In this document: positions 8,849 through 18,332 of the stretch, piece after piece
How the letters are laid out: each line of letters begins with the position of its first letter
How positions within the stretch are numbered: position 1 is the stretch's first letter
Source of the DNA: Piscinibacter sp.
GTDB taxonomy: Bacteria > Pseudomonadota > Gammaproteobacteria > Burkholderiales > Burkholderiaceae_C
Assembly: GCA_017983795.1 (NCBI GenBank)
Contig: JAGOAS010000003.1
Location: forward strand, 103,071-167,070
Direction: 5' to 3'
Length of the DNA stretch: 64,000 nucleotides
Notes under the pieces: generated by a model
What the model saw: only the letters and a program-made list of their open reading frames with translations
Database searches by the model: none
Told to the model about the DNA's origin: nothing
Position numbers and translations under genes: made by a program

Positions 8849-10000
8849 ATGCGACGAGCGTGGTGGCTGGGGGGCGGGGCGGTATTGCTGGTGGTGGCGG
8901 CCTTCGGGGCCGCCAAGGTGACGGGGCAGGCTGACGCGCCCGACAAGAAGAAGGCACCCGAGCCGGTGCTCGAATTCACGCCGCGCGAGGTGGTGCGGCC
9001 CGTGCTGGCCGGCCTGCCGCTGACGCTGGAGTTCTCCGGCGCGCTGGTGGCGCCGCGCACCGCAGTGCTGCGTGCCAAGACGGCCGGCGCTCTCGTCGAG
9101 TTGGCGGTTGCCGAAGGCAGCCGGGTTCGCGCCGGCCAGGTGCTTGGCCGCATCGATCTCTCCGATGTCGACAGCCGCGTCGCCGAGCGCGTCGCGGCGG
9201 TGGAGTCGGCGCGCGCCCAGTTCCTGCAGGCCGAACGCGTGCAGGCCTCCAACCAGCGCCTGGCCGACCAGCAGTTCATCTCGCCCAATGCGCTCGATGC
9301 CTCGCGCTCCGCGCTCGACGCGGCGCGCGCCGGGCTGGATGCCGCGCAGGCGCAGCTCACAACCGCCCGGCTGGCGCGGCGCGACGGCACGCTGCTGGCG
9401 CCGATCGGTGGGCTGGTGTCCAAGCGCCATGCGCTGCCGGGCGAGAAGCTGGCCGTCGAGCAGCCGGTGCTGACCCTGGTCGACCTCGCCCAGCTCGAAC
9501 TCGCCGGCAGCGTCGGCACGCACGAGGTGGCGCGCCTCGCGCCGGGGCAGAAGGTGCGCGTGCGCGTCGAAGGGCTGGAAACGCCGGTCGACGGCACCAT
9601 CGACCGCATCGCTCCGGCCGCCGAGCCCGGCACGCGCGCCATCGGCGTCACCGTCGTCGTGCCCAACCGCGAGGAGAAGCTGCGCGCCGGCCAGTTCGCC
9701 GTGGCCACCCTGGTGCTGCCCGACGCTACGCCGCGCCTCACGCTGCCGCTGGCCGCCGTGCAGGGGCCGGACGGCGCCGCGCAGGTCTGGGCGATCGAGG
9801 GCGGCGCGCTGGCGCGCCGCTCGGTGACGCTGGGCCGGCGCAGCGAGGCGCAGGGCCGCGTCGAGATCGTCTCTGGCCTGACGCCCGCGGCGCAGGTGCT
9901 GGCGGCGCGCTTCGACGGCCTGCGCGAAGGGCGCCAGGCCAGGGTGGCCGAGGCCGGCGCAGCCGTGGCCTCGGCGGCCGCCAGCGCGCCGCTGCGCTGA
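8849..10000 (+). CDS. RND efflux periplasmic adaptor subunit
   Basis: A 383-residue membrane-fusion protein (HlyD/AcrA type) linking an inner-membrane RND pump to an outer-membrane channel. One N-terminal hydrophobic segment (about residues 5-24) lacks a lipobox cysteine, so it is probably membrane-anchored, not a lipoprotein. Half-lipoyl motifs (LVELAVAEGSRVRAGQVLGR, about 80-100, and GGLVSKRHALPGEKL) flank a coiled-coil hairpin rich in Ala, Gln and Arg (about 105-170). Beta-barrel and membrane-proximal domains follow. The ATG at 8849 follows AGGGGA. The pump gene starts 10 bases after its stop. No outer-membrane factor gene is adjacent, and the substrate is unknown. Confidence 0.92.
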   Translation: MRRAWWLGGGAVLLVVAAFGAAKVTGQADAPDKKKAPEPVLEFTPREVVRPVLAGLPLTLEFSGALVAPRTAVLRAKTAGALVELAVAEGSRVRAGQVLGRIDLSDVDSRVAERVAAVESARAQFLQAERVQASNQRLADQQFISPNALDASRSALDAARAGLDAAQAQLTTARLARRDGTLLAPIGGLVSKRHALPGEKLAVEQPVLTLVDLAQLELAGSVGTHEVARLAPGQKVRVRVEGLETPVDGTIDRIAPAAEPGTRAIGVTVVVPNREEKLRAGQFAVATLVLPDATPRLTLPLAAVQGPDGAAQVWAIEGGALARRSVTLGRRSEAQGRVEIVSGLTPAAQVLAARFDGLREGRQARVAEAGAAVASAAASAPLR

Positions 10001-10010
10001 GGAGCGGGCC

Positions 10011-13000
10011 ATGTGGATCACGCGAGTCTCGATCGCGAACCCGGTGTTCGCGACCATGGTGATGGTGGCGCTGTGCGTGCTGGGCCTGTTCTCCTACGCC
10101 CGCCTCGGCGTGGAGCAGCTGCCCGACGTGCAGCCGCCGGTGGCCTTCATCGACGTCGCCTACCCGGGCGCGTCGCCGGACGCGGTGGAGCGCGAGGTCA
10201 GCAAGCCCATCGAGGAGGGCCTGAACAGCATCGCCGGCATCAAGCACATCACCTCGCGCAGCTTCGAGGGGCGCAGCCAGACCAGCGTCGAGTTCACGCT
10301 CGACGCCGACATGGCGCGCGCCATGCAGGACGTGCGCGACCGCATGGCGGTGGTGCAGGGCGTATTCCCCAAGGACGCGAAGACGCCCACCGTGGCGCGC
10401 TTCAACAACGACAACAGCAGCCCGGTGGTGGTGGCGGCGCTGCTCTCCGCCGCGCGCAGCCCGCGCGAGCTCTCCATCCTCGCCGACCAGACGGTGGCGC
10501 GCCGCCTGCAGCGCGTCGAGGGCGTGGCCTCGGTGGAGGTCAACGGCCTGGCGCGGCGCGAGGTGCGCATCGACCTCGACCCCGACCGCCTGCGCGCCTA
10601 CGCGATCACGCCGGCGCAGGTGGCCGCGGGGCTGCGCGAGGCGCATTCCGACCAGCCGGTGGGCCTGCTGTCGGACGCGACGCAGGACGCCATCCTGCGC
10701 GTCGAAGGCCGCGTGGCCGATCCGCGCCAGTTCGCCGACATGGTGGTGGCGCAGCGCAACGGCCTGCCGCTGCGCCTGGCCGACCTGGGCACGGTGGTCG
10801 AGCGCGAGCGCGAGCCGGAATCGGTGGCGCGGGTGAACGGCCAGCGCGCCGTCAACTTCAACGTCTTCAAGCAGCAGGACGCCAACACCGTGGCCACCGG
10901 CGAGGCGATCAAGGGCGCCATCGAAGAGCTGCGCAAGAGCCTGCCGGCCGACGTCGAGCTACGCCTCGTCTACGCCAGCAGCGATTTCGTCAAGGGCTCG
11001 CTGCAGGGCGTGCAGCACACGCTGATCGAAGGTGCGCTGCTCACCGTGGCCATCGTGTTCCTGTTCCTGCATTCCTGGCGCAGCACGGTGATCACCGGGC
11101 TGACGCTGCCGATCGCCGTGATCGCGAGCTTCATCGCCGTGCATGCCTTCGGCTTCACGCTCAACTTCATGACGATGATGGCGCTGTCGCTGTGCATCGG
11201 ATTGCTGATCGACGACGCCATCGTCGTGCGCGAGAACATCGTGCGCCACCTGCACCTCGGCAAGGACCACTTCGCCGCGGCGCGCGACGGCACCGAGGAG
11301 ATCGGCCTGGCGGTGATGGCCACCACCTTCGCGATCTGCGCGGTGTTCGTGCCGGTGGCCTTCATGGGCGGCATCGTCGGCAAGTTCTTCCACCCGTTCG
11401 GCATCACGGTGACGGTGGCGGTGCTGGTGTCGCTGTTCGTCAGCTTCACGCTCGATCCGATGCTCTCCAGCCGCTGGCCTGATCCACATGACGCGCCCGG
11501 CGCGAGCGCGAAGCGCATCCCCGGCGTGGCGCAGCTGATCCGCGCGGTCGACCACGGCATGGACGTGCTGCACGCGGCCTACGAGCGCCTCATCCACTGG
11601 GTGTTCGAGCGGCCGCGCCGCAACCGCGCCATCGTGCTCGCGGTGGGCGGCGCGAGCTTCCTCGGCGCGCTGGCGCTCGCGCCGGTGGTGGGCAGCGAGT
11701 TCGTGCCGCAGACCGATCAGGGCTTCACCCAGCTGGCGATCCGCATGACGGTCGGCTCCAGCCTCGCGCGCAGCGACGAGAAGGTGCGCCAGGTGGAGGC
11801 CATCGTCGCCGCCTTCCCCGAGGTGCAGACCATCTCCACCAACGTGGGCGGGCAGGGCACCGGGCTGCAGGTCGGCCGCAACCAGGCGGTGCTCAACATC
11901 GGGCTGGTCGAGCGAGCCAGGCGCGCGCGCAGCCAGAAGCAGGTCGAGGACGCGATCCGCGCCGAGATCGCCAAGATCGCCGGCATCGAGGTGTCGGTCG
12001 GCTTCGACCGGTCGATCTACGTCGCGGTGCTCGGCAACGACTCGCAGGCGCTGGCGCGCGTGGCCAGCGATCTGGCCGAGCAGATGAAGAAGATCCCCGG
12101 CATCACCGACGTCGAACTGTCGGTCAAGCCGGGCATCCCGGCCTATGCCGTGCGGCTCAAGCCCGGTGCCGTGCGCGAGCTGGGCCTGACCGCGCCGCAG
12201 CTCGCCGCCAGCCTGCGTGCCTACGTCAACGGCGAGGTCGGCACCTACTGGACCACGCCGGACGGCGAGCAGGCCGAGGTGCTGCTGCGCCTGCCCGAGG
12301 CGCAGCGCCAGCGCGTCGCGCAGATGGGCGATCTGCCGGTGGCCTTCGCCAAGGACGGCACGCCCATCCCGCTGGCCGCGGTGGCGAGCATCGAGCCGGT
12401 GACCAACCCCGAGGTGATCCGCCGCCAGGATCTGCAGCGCCGCGAGGCCATCTTCGCCGGCGTGCAGGGCCGCCCGGCCGGCGATGTCGGCGCCGACGTG
12501 CAGAAGCTCGTCAAGGCCACGGCGCTGCCGCCGGGCGTGCGCTTCGACGTCGGCGGCGCCACCCGCGAGCAGCAGGACGCCTTCGCCGCCATGCTCGGTG
12601 CGATGGGCCTGGCGGTGATCTTCATCTACATCGTGCTGGCCAGCCAGTTCGGCAGCTTCCTGCAGCCGATCGCCATCATGGCTTCGCTGCCGCTGTCGCT
12701 GATCGGCGTGATGCTGGCGCTGCTGGCCTGGCGCAGCACGCTCAACGTGTTCTCGATGATCGGCCTGATCATGCTGATGGGCCTGGTCACCAAGAACGCC
12801 ATCCTGCTGGTGGACTTCGCCAACCGCGCGCTGAAAGAGGGCGCGAGCGTCCCCGAGGCGCTGCTGCAGGCCGGGCAGATCCGCATGCGGCCCATCATCA
12901 TGACCACCGCGGCCATGGTGTTCGGCATGCTGCCGCTGGCGCTGGCGCTCAACGACGGCGGCGAACTGCAGGCGCCGATGGGCCGCGCCATCATCGGCGG

Positions 13001-13139
13001 CGTGATCACCTCGACCCTGCTGACGCTGGTGGTCGTGCCGGTGCTGTGGAGCGTGCTGGTCGGCGGCAGCCTCAGCCGGTCGCCGCAGCCGCGGCGTGCA
13101 GGCGAGGAGCCGGGCGCGCAGACGAGTCCGGCGCGCTGA
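10011..13139 (+). CDS. efflux RND transporter permease (HAE1-type, AcrB/MexF-like)
   Basis: A 1042-residue inner-membrane proton antiporter of the hydrophobe/amphiphile efflux family. It starts with the family's usual [20 protein letters not shown] first membrane segment. Two large periplasmic loops and about twelve membrane segments follow. Segment 4 contains the adjacent aspartates of the proton relay in [13 protein letters not shown], and the matching lysine is in segment 10 ([16 protein letters not shown]). Length is that of complete HAE1 pumps. It is co-transcribed with the adaptor. The last 68 bases overlap the convergent chemoreceptor gene. Drug, solvent or metabolite specificity cannot be read from sequence. 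Confidence 0.94.
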   Translation: MWITRVSIANPVFATMVMVALCVLGLFSYARLGVEQLPDVQPPVAFIDVAYPGASPDAVEREVSKPIEEGLNSIAGIKHITSRSFEGRSQTSVEFTLDADMARAMQDVRDRMAVVQGVFPKDAKTPTVARFNNDNSSPVVVAALLSAARSPRELSILADQTVARRLQRVEGVASVEVNGLARREVRIDLDPDRLRAYAITPAQVAAGLREAHSDQPVGLLSDATQDAILRVEGRVADPRQFADMVVAQRNGLPLRLADLGTVVEREREPESVARVNGQRAVNFNVFKQQDANTVATGEAIKGAIEELRKSLPADVELRLVYASSDFVKGSLQGVQHTLIEGALLTVAIVFLFLHSWRSTVITGLTLPIAVIASFIAVHAFGFTLNFMTMMALSLCIGLLIDDAIVVRENIVRHLHLGKDHFAAARDGTEEIGLAVMATTFAICAVFVPVAFMGGIVGKFFHPFGITVTVAVLVSLFVSFTLDPMLSSRWPDPHDAPGASAKRIPGVAQLIRAVDHGMDVLHAAYERLIHWVFERPRRNRAIVLAVGGASFLGALALAPVVGSEFVPQTDQGFTQLAIRMTVGSSLARSDEKVRQVEAIVAAFPEVQTISTNVGGQGTGLQVGRNQAVLNIGLVERARRARSQKQVEDAIRAEIAKIAGIEVSVGFDRSIYVAVLGNDSQALARVASDLAEQMKKIPGITDVELSVKPGIPAYAVRLKPGAVRELGLTAPQLAASLRAYVNGEVGTYWTTPDGEQAEVLLRLPEAQRQRVAQMGDLPVAFAKDGTPIPLAAVASIEPVTNPEVIRRQDLQRREAIFAGVQGRPAGDVGADVQKLVKATALPPGVRFDVGGATREQQDAFAAMLGAMGLAVIFIYIVLASQFGSFLQPIAIMASLPLSLIGVMLALLAWRSTLNVFSMIGLIMLMGLVTKNAILLVDFANRALKEGASVPEALLQAGQIRMRPIIMTTAAMVFGMLPLALALNDGGELQAPMGRAIIGGVITSTLLTLVVVPVLWSVLVGGSLSRSPQPRRAGEEPGAQTSPAR

Positions 13140-15480
13140 CCACCCGCGCCCCGGCGGCCGGCGCCGTGCGGTAGACGCCGCAGCCCAGCACGAGGCGGTC
13201 GTCGAGCCGGTGCACGTAGGAGGCCTTGGACTGCACCTTGCCGGTCTCGAGGTTGAGGATGTCGTACTCGATCCAGCCCGGGCCGCGCTCGGTGCGCGCC
13301 CAGGCGTCCTCGACGAAGCGGTCGCCGTCGATGCCGGGGACGTCGTGCACGCGCTTGCCCTCGCTGGCCGGCTTGGCGGCGTGCAGCCGGTAGGTGCCGC
13401 TGCGGTCGACCGCGAACACGTAGAGATCACGGTCGACGAAGCCCTGCGTGCGGTCACGGATGCGGGCGCAGGCGGCCTCCCAGCCTTCGCGCTGCACGAG
13501 CTCGAAGGCGCGTTCGACCAGGTCGCGCGCCTCGTCGGCGCTGCCCTGGCGCAGGCGGATCGATGACACCGCGCTGCTCAGCATCTGGGCGCGTTCCACC
13601 AGTTCCTGCGAGGCCGAGGCGGATTCCTCCACCATCGCGGCGTTCTGGCGCGTGATCTCGTCGAGGTTGCCGACGTTCTGGCTCATCTCTCGCAGGCCCT
13701 GGCTCTGCTCGGCGCTGGCCGTGGCGATGCTGCGCAGCTGTTCGGAGACGTCCTGCACGCCGCTGACCACCGAGGCCAGCGTCGCGCTGACGTTCTCGAT
13801 GCGCGCCACCGAGGCGCCGACCTGCTGGGTCGACTCGCCGATCAGCTTGCGGATCTCGCCCGCCGCGGCGCTGCTGCGCTGCGCCAGGCTGCGCACCTCG
13901 GCAGCCACCACCGCGAAGCCGCGCCCGGCCTCGCCGGCGCGCGCCGCTTCCACCGCCGCATTGAGCGCGAGGATGTTGGTCTGGAAGGAGATGCTGTCGA
14001 TCACGCCGATGATCTCGCCGACGCGCTTCGAGCTCGATTCGAGTGCGGACATCGAGCCCACCGTGGCGCGCATCGCCTCGCCGCCGGCCTCGGCCTGCAC
14101 GCGCAGCTTGCCGGCCACGCCGTCGAGCTGCTGGGCCGCCTCGGCGTTCGAGGCCACCGCGGCGCTCAGCTGGCTGACCGTCGCGACGGTCTGGCGCAGG
14201 CTGGCGGCCTGCTCGTCGGTGCGCTGCGAGAGCGCCTGGCTGCCGCTGGCCACCTGCTGGCCGGCGTTGCCCACGCGCACCGCGCTGCTGCGGATCTCGG
14301 CCACCATGGCCGAGAGCTTGCCGTTCATGGCCTCGAGCATGGCGCCGACATCGGCCAGCTCGTCGCGGCCCTTGATCTCCACGCGATGCTCGAGGCGGCC
14401 GTCGGCCACCTTGGCCACGCCCTCGGCGAGCGCCCGGAAGGCGCCGACGAAGCTCAGGTAGAAGGAGATGCCGCCATAGGCCATCAGCAGCATGCCCAGC
14501 ACGGCGACGCCCAGCTCGACCAGCATGCGGCGCGTCACCGATGCGTGGCGCTGCTCCAGGCCGGCCTGCAGCAGATCCAGGGCCTCGCGGTCGATGCGCT
14601 GCAGTTCACCCAGGGTCTGGCTGGCGCGCGCGAAGAAGGCGGCCGCGTCGCCATCGATCGCATCGGCGCCGAATACGCTGCGTACGTGGCTGCCGAACTC
14701 GTCCATGTGCGCCAGGGCGTCCTTCCAGCCGGCCGGGATCGGCGTGCCGGAGCGTTCGAGCGCGCCGAACTTGTGGCGCAGGTCGTTGCTCTGCGTGAGC
14801 AGCACGTCCATGCGGCCGAGGATCTGCACGCGTTCGGTGTTGCTCGCGTCGCCGCGCACCAGGATCGCGGCGCCCTGGCCGCGCGTCAGGCCGAGCGTTT
14901 CCGACAGCGGCACCACGCGCTCGAGCGCGATGTCCATGAGGAAGAAGGTGTTGGCCTCGGGGTCGAGCACCAGGCCGGAGCGCTCGCCCACCAGCATCAG
15001 CATCTGGCGCAGGCTGTCCACGGCATTGGTGTGCTCGGCGAAGGCTTCCTGGCGCCGGCTTGCGTGGCGGCCCTCGGCGAGCGCGGCGAGCGCGGCGCGA
15101 CGCTCGCGCCACAGCGAATCGGCATCGAAGAGGCGGGTGTCGGCCACGGCGGCGTCCAGCGCGCGCAGCGTCTCGGCCATGGCGGCGCGGGCCTGGTCGC
15201 GCGCGGCGGTGGCGCCGGCGTCGCCGGACAGCACCCGGTTGGTCAGGCCGCGGTGGGCCTGGGTCTGCCCGATCAGCTCGCTGATCTGGCGGGCCAGGCT
15301 CACGCCCTGCAGTTCGGTCGTCGCGATGCGGCGGTCGGCATCGGCGTGCTGGTAGGTGGTGAGCAGCAGCAGCACCAGCGGCACCAGCAGGAACAAGCCC
15401 ATGCCGGACATCTTCGTGGCAATGCGCAACTGGCGCATCAGCCGGATGCCGGGACCGAAGAGGACTTTGAACGAAATCAT
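13072..15480 (-). CDS. methyl-accepting chemotaxis protein with C-terminal Cache domain
   Basis: An 802-residue chemoreceptor. Membrane segments at about residues 26-43 and 319-344 bracket a long helical periplasmic part, followed by HAMP (about 345-395). The signalling hairpin has the tip sequence [20 protein letters not shown] (about 490-509). Unusually, a single Cache-like sensor domain lies after the signalling helices (about 653-780), with conserved [27 protein letters not shown] and VLGCGVYR segments. That places one sensor inside the cell. I chose the ATG at 15480 for its upstream AGGGGAG and because it begins just before the first membrane helix. A longer frame to 15570 would run through the sigma-28-like promoter. 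Confidence 0.92.
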   Translation of the reverse strand: MISFKVLFGPGIRLMRQLRIATKMSGMGLFLLVPLVLLLLTTYQHADADRRIATTELQGVSLARQISELIGQTQAHRGLTNRVLSGDAGATAARDQARAAMAETLRALDAAVADTRLFDADSLWRERRAALAALAEGRHASRRQEAFAEHTNAVDSLRQMLMLVGERSGLVLDPEANTFFLMDIALERVVPLSETLGLTRGQGAAILVRGDASNTERVQILGRMDVLLTQSNDLRHKFGALERSGTPIPAGWKDALAHMDEFGSHVRSVFGADAIDGDAAAFFARASQTLGELQRIDREALDLLQAGLEQRHASVTRRMLVELGVAVLGMLLMAYGGISFYLSFVGAFRALAEGVAKVADGRLEHRVEIKGRDELADVGAMLEAMNGKLSAMVAEIRSSAVRVGNAGQQVASGSQALSQRTDEQAASLRQTVATVSQLSAAVASNAEAAQQLDGVAGKLRVQAEAGGEAMRATVGSMSALESSSKRVGEIIGVIDSISFQTNILALNAAVEAARAGEAGRGFAVVAAEVRSLAQRSSAAAGEIRKLIGESTQQVGASVARIENVSATLASVVSGVQDVSEQLRSIATASAEQSQGLREMSQNVGNLDEITRQNAAMVEESASASQELVERAQMLSSAVSSIRLRQGSADEARDLVERAFELVQREGWEAACARIRDRTQGFVDRDLYVFAVDRSGTYRLHAAKPASEGKRVHDVPGIDGDRFVEDAWARTERGPGWIEYDILNLETGKVQSKASYVHRLDDRLVLGCGVYRTAPAAGARVVSAPDSSARPAPRLHAAAAATG

Positions 15481-15525
15481 GGGCAGGGCTCCCCTTGTCG
15501 GGCACGTGGCCCGGTGGTTGGCGGG

Positions 15526-15552
15526 ATATCGGCCCCGACCTGACGCGCTTGA
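15526..15552 (-). promoter_or_regulatory. sigma-28 (FliA)-type promoter of the second chemoreceptor gene
   Basis: On the minus strand TCAAGCGC (15552-15545), an 11-base spacer and GCCGATAT (15533-15526) reproduce the layout found before the other chemoreceptor gene. The -10 half matches 7 of 8 consensus positions. Initiation near 15518 would leave a leader of about 40 bases. Confidence 0.72.
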
Positions 15553-15593
15553 GCGCTTAAGGATTCGCAAAGGGGGGATGTGCGGTTTACGGT

Positions 15594-16277
15594 ATGGTTC
15601 GGGCTTCGAACAGACCGGTATCCGTTCCTCCCGTGCAGTCGTCCCGCCTCGCGGCCAGCCGTCTTGCCTGTCGCCGCGGCGACCGGCTGCTTTTCCGTGG
15701 GCTGGATTTCGAGTTGGCGGCGGGCCAGATCGTCTGGCTGCGCGGCCCCAACGGCAGCGGCAAGACCAGCCTGCTGCGCCTGCTGGCCGGCCTGTCGACG
15801 CCCGCCGAGGGGGCCATCACCTGGGGCGGCACGCCCTTGCGCGAGGCGGGCGCCGCCTGGTGCCGCTCGCTCTGTTACCTCGCCCATGCCAACGCGCTGA
15901 AGGACGATCTCTCGGTGCTGGAATCGCTGCAGTTCCTCGCCCGCCTGCACGGCCATGGCGACGGCGAGGCCGGCTGCACCGAGGCGCTGCGGCGCGTCGG
16001 CCTGTTCAGCCGCCGCCATGCCGCGGTGCGCACGCTCTCGCAGGGGCAGCGGCGCCGCGTCGCGCTGGCGCGCCTGCACCTGGATGCGGCCGCGCCGGTG
16101 TGGATCCTCGACGAGCCCTACGATGCGCTCGATGCCGAGGGCACGGCCATGCTCGACGCCGCCTTGTCGGCGCACGCCAGGCGCGGCGGCGCGGCGGTGC
16201 TGACCAGCCACATCGACCTGACGCTGGCCGACCCGGCGCCCACGGTGCTGCAACTCGATGCCTACCGCGTGCAATGA
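15594..16277 (+). CDS. ccmA: cytochrome c maturation ATP-binding protein CcmA
   Basis: A 227-residue ABC ATPase that, with CcmB, powers release of heme-loaded CcmE from the CcmC/CcmD complex. Walker A is GPNGSGKTS, the signature is [13 protein letters not shown] and Walker B is [12 protein letters not shown]. The ATG at 15594 gives about 13 extra residues compared with a possible GTG at 15633. No ribosome-binding site clearly separates them, so the exact start is uncertain. It heads an eight-gene ccm operon with tight overlaps. The ccmB start overlaps its stop as ATGA. Confidence 0.95.
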   Translation: MVRASNRPVSVPPVQSSRLAASRLACRRGDRLLFRGLDFELAAGQIVWLRGPNGSGKTSLLRLLAGLSTPAEGAITWGGTPLREAGAAWCRSLCYLAHANALKDDLSVLESLQFLARLHGHGDGEAGCTEALRRVGLFSRRHAAVRTLSQGQRRRVALARLHLDAAAPVWILDEPYDALDAEGTAMLDAALSAHARRGGAAVLTSHIDLTLADPAPTVLQLDAYRVQ

Positions 16278-16942
16278 GTTCGGTCTTCGCCACCATCGTC
16301 GCGCGGGATCTGCGGCTGGCGGCGCGGCGGCGCGTCGAGGCGCTGCTGCCGATCGCCTTCTTCCTGGTGGCGGTGAGCCTGTTCCCGCTCGGCGTCGGCC
16401 CCGAGCCGCAGACGCTGCGCCAGATCGCCCCCGGCGTGGTCTGGGTGTGCGCGCTGCTGGCGGCCATGCTCTCGCTGACCCAGCTCTACGGCGCCGACCA
16501 CGCCGACGGCTCGCTCGAGCAGATGCTGCTGTCGGGCGACTCGCTGTGGATGATCGCCGCCGCCAAGGCGCTGGCGCACTGGATCGTCACCGGCGCGCCG
16601 CTGGTGCTGGCAGCGCCGCTGTTCGGCCTGCTGTTCGACCTCTCGGCCACGGCCAACCTGACGCTGGCGCTCTCGCTGCTGCTGGGCACGCCCATCCTGA
16701 GCCTGCTCGGCGGCCTGGGCGCGGCGCTGACGCTGGGCCTGCGCAGCGGCGCGGTGCTGCTCATCCTGCTCATCCTGCCGCTGTGCATCCCGGCGCTCAT
16801 CTTCGGCGCCGGCGCGGTGTCGGCGGCCGAGGCCGGCATCTCCACGCGCGGCCACTTTTCCCTGCTCGGCGCGCTGCTGATCGGCTCGGGGCTGCTCGCC
16901 CCCTGGGCCACCGGCGCGGCGCTGCGCATCGCCACGGAGTGA
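16274..16942 (+). CDS. ccmB: heme exporter protein CcmB
   Basis: A 222-residue membrane permease with about six hydrophobic segments (roughly residues 22-45, 48-70, 100-125, 128-155, 158-180 and 195-220). It partners CcmA in the ABC complex of System I cytochrome c maturation. The N-terminal soluble stretch VARDLRLAARRR and the YGADHADGSLEQML loop are typical of the family. It is translationally coupled to ccmA through an ATGA overlap, and ccmC begins 1 base after its stop. Confidence 0.94.
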   Translation: MSSVFATIVARDLRLAARRRVEALLPIAFFLVAVSLFPLGVGPEPQTLRQIAPGVVWVCALLAAMLSLTQLYGADHADGSLEQMLLSGDSLWMIAAAKALAHWIVTGAPLVLAAPLFGLLFDLSATANLTLALSLLLGTPILSLLGGLGAALTLGLRSGAVLLILLILPLCIPALIFGAGAVSAAEAGISTRGHFSLLGALLIGSGLLAPWATGAALRIATE

Positions 16943-16943
16943 C

Positions 16944-17705
16944 ATGACGATGCAAGGGCATCTGACCCTCTTCACCTTCTCCTCGCCGCCGCGCTTCTAC
17001 TGGCTCACCGGCAAGCTGATCCCGTGGCTGTGGGCGGCCTGCATCGTGCTGGCCGCGGCGGGCCTGTACGTCGGCTTCTTCGTCGCGCCGACCGATGCCA
17101 CCCAGGGCGAGTCCTACCGGGTGATCTTCATCCACGTGCCGGCGGCCTGGATGTCCATGGTGCTGTACTTGGTGATGGCCTTCTGGGCCGCCATCGGCTG
17201 GGCCTTCAACGCGCGGCTGGCTTCGATGGTGGCGCGCGCCATCGCGCCCACCGGGGCCATGTTCACCTTCCTCGCGCTGTGGACCGGCGCCTTCTGGGGC
17301 AAGCCCACCTGGGGCGCCTGGTGGGTGTGGGATGCGCGCCTGACCTCGGAACTCATCCTGCTGTTTCTGTATCTGGGATTCCTGGCCCTGGTCAACGCGA
17401 TCGACGACACCCGTCGCGCCGACCAGGCCGGAGCGCTGCTCGCGGTGGTCGGTGCGGTGAACGTGCCCATCATCTATTTCTCGGTGAAGTGGTGGAACAC
17501 GCTGCACCAGGGCGCGACGATCAGCATGACGGCGGCGCCCAAGATGGCGCACACCATGCTCACGGCGATGCTGCTGATGACTTTCGCCTGCTGGGCCTAT
17601 GCCTTCGCGGTGGTGTTCATGCGCACGCGCGCCATCGTGGTCGAGCGCGAGCAGCACACGGAATGGGTGTCGGAGATGGTTCGTATGCGAGAGGCCCGAT
17701 CATGA
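16944..17705 (+). CDS. ccmC: heme-handling protein CcmC
   Basis: A 253-residue six-segment membrane protein that binds heme and presents it to CcmE. The tryptophan-rich heme-binding motif WGAWWVWDARLTS (about residues 119-131) is intact. A conserved histidine lies before it in IFIHVPAAW and another after it in the KWWNTLHQGAT loop, which would serve as the axial heme ligands. Length is normal. Its stop overlaps the ccmD start codon (ATGA-type), as expected for genes whose products form one complex. Confidence 0.96.
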   Translation: MTMQGHLTLFTFSSPPRFYWLTGKLIPWLWAACIVLAAAGLYVGFFVAPTDATQGESYRVIFIHVPAAWMSMVLYLVMAFWAAIGWAFNARLASMVARAIAPTGAMFTFLALWTGAFWGKPTWGAWWVWDARLTSELILLFLYLGFLALVNAIDDTRRADQAGALLAVVGAVNVPIIYFSVKWWNTLHQGATISMTAAPKMAHTMLTAMLLMTFACWAYAFAVVFMRTRAIVVEREQHTEWVSEMVRMREARS

Positions 17706-17869
17706 ACTGGGGCAGTGCCGGCGAGTTCTTCGCCATGGGGGGTTACGGGCTCTACGTCTGGGGCTCGTACATTGCCTGCGCGCTGCTGATGGTCTTGGAG
17801 CCGATCCTGACCGCCCGCAGGCATGCTCGCGCCCGGCGCGAGGCCGCCCATTTGAACGAGGAGTCCTGA
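17702..17869 (+). CDS. ccmD: heme exporter protein CcmD
   Basis: A 55-residue single-pass membrane protein. It has the expected plan of a short periplasmic N-terminus ([20 protein letters not shown]), one membrane segment (about residues 17-37) and a basic cytoplasmic tail rich in Arg and Ala. CcmD stabilises the CcmABC complex and helps release holo-CcmE. It overlaps the end of ccmC and is followed one base later by ccmE, so position as well as sequence supports the call. Confidence 0.92.
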   Translation: MNWGSAGEFFAMGGYGLYVWGSYIACALLMVLEPILTARRHARARREAAHLNEES

Positions 17870-17870
17870 G

Positions 17871-18332
17871 ATGAAACCCCGCCACAAGCGTCTGGCCATT
17901 GCCGGGGGCGTCGTCGTCGCGGTCGGCGCGATCGCCGCGCTGGTGCTCAATGCCTTCCAGAGCAACCTGGTGTTCTTCTACTCGCCGACGCAGATCGCCG
18001 CGCACGAGGCGCCGGCCAACCGCACCTTCCGCGTCGGCGGCCTGGTGCAGGAAGGCAGCGTCAAGCGCGACGGCGTGAAGGTGAACTTCGTCGTCACCGA
18101 CACCGCCAAGACCGTGCCGGTGCAGTACGAAGGCATCCTTCCCGACCTCTTCAAGGAAGGCAAGGGCGTGGTTGCGCAGGGCCAGCTGAAGGACGGCGTA
18201 TTCGTCGCCCGCGAGGTGCTCGCCAAGCACGACGAGAACTACATGCCGCCGGAGGCCGCCGAGGCGCTCAAGCACGGCCAACAGGTCAACGAGAAGGTCG
18301 GCAAGTCGGTGGTGCAGGGGAGCGGCAAATGA
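17871..18332 (+). CDS. ccmE: cytochrome c-type biogenesis heme chaperone CcmE
   Basis: A 153-residue periplasmic heme chaperone anchored by one N-terminal membrane segment (about residues 8-27), with an OB-fold beta-barrel. The histidine that binds heme covalently is H120 in [11 protein letters not shown], the motif of the common (HxxxY) class. A flexible, polar C-terminal tail follows. It takes heme from CcmC and hands it to CcmF. Its last codons overlap the ccmF ATG, so the two are coupled. Confidence 0.96.
   Translation: MKPRHKRLAIAGGVVVAVGAIAALVLNAFQSNLVFFYSPTQIAAHEAPANRTFRVGGLVQEGSVKRDGVKVNFVVTDTAKTVPVQYEGILPDLFKEGKGVVAQGQLKDGVFVAREVLAKHDENYMPPEAAEALKHGQQVNEKVGKSVVQGSGK

Noticed and set aside
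10959-13457. Minus-strand 832-codon frame opposite the RND pump
   Set aside because: It is an antisense shadow that runs into another frame of the convergent chemoreceptor gene; no domain is recognisable.
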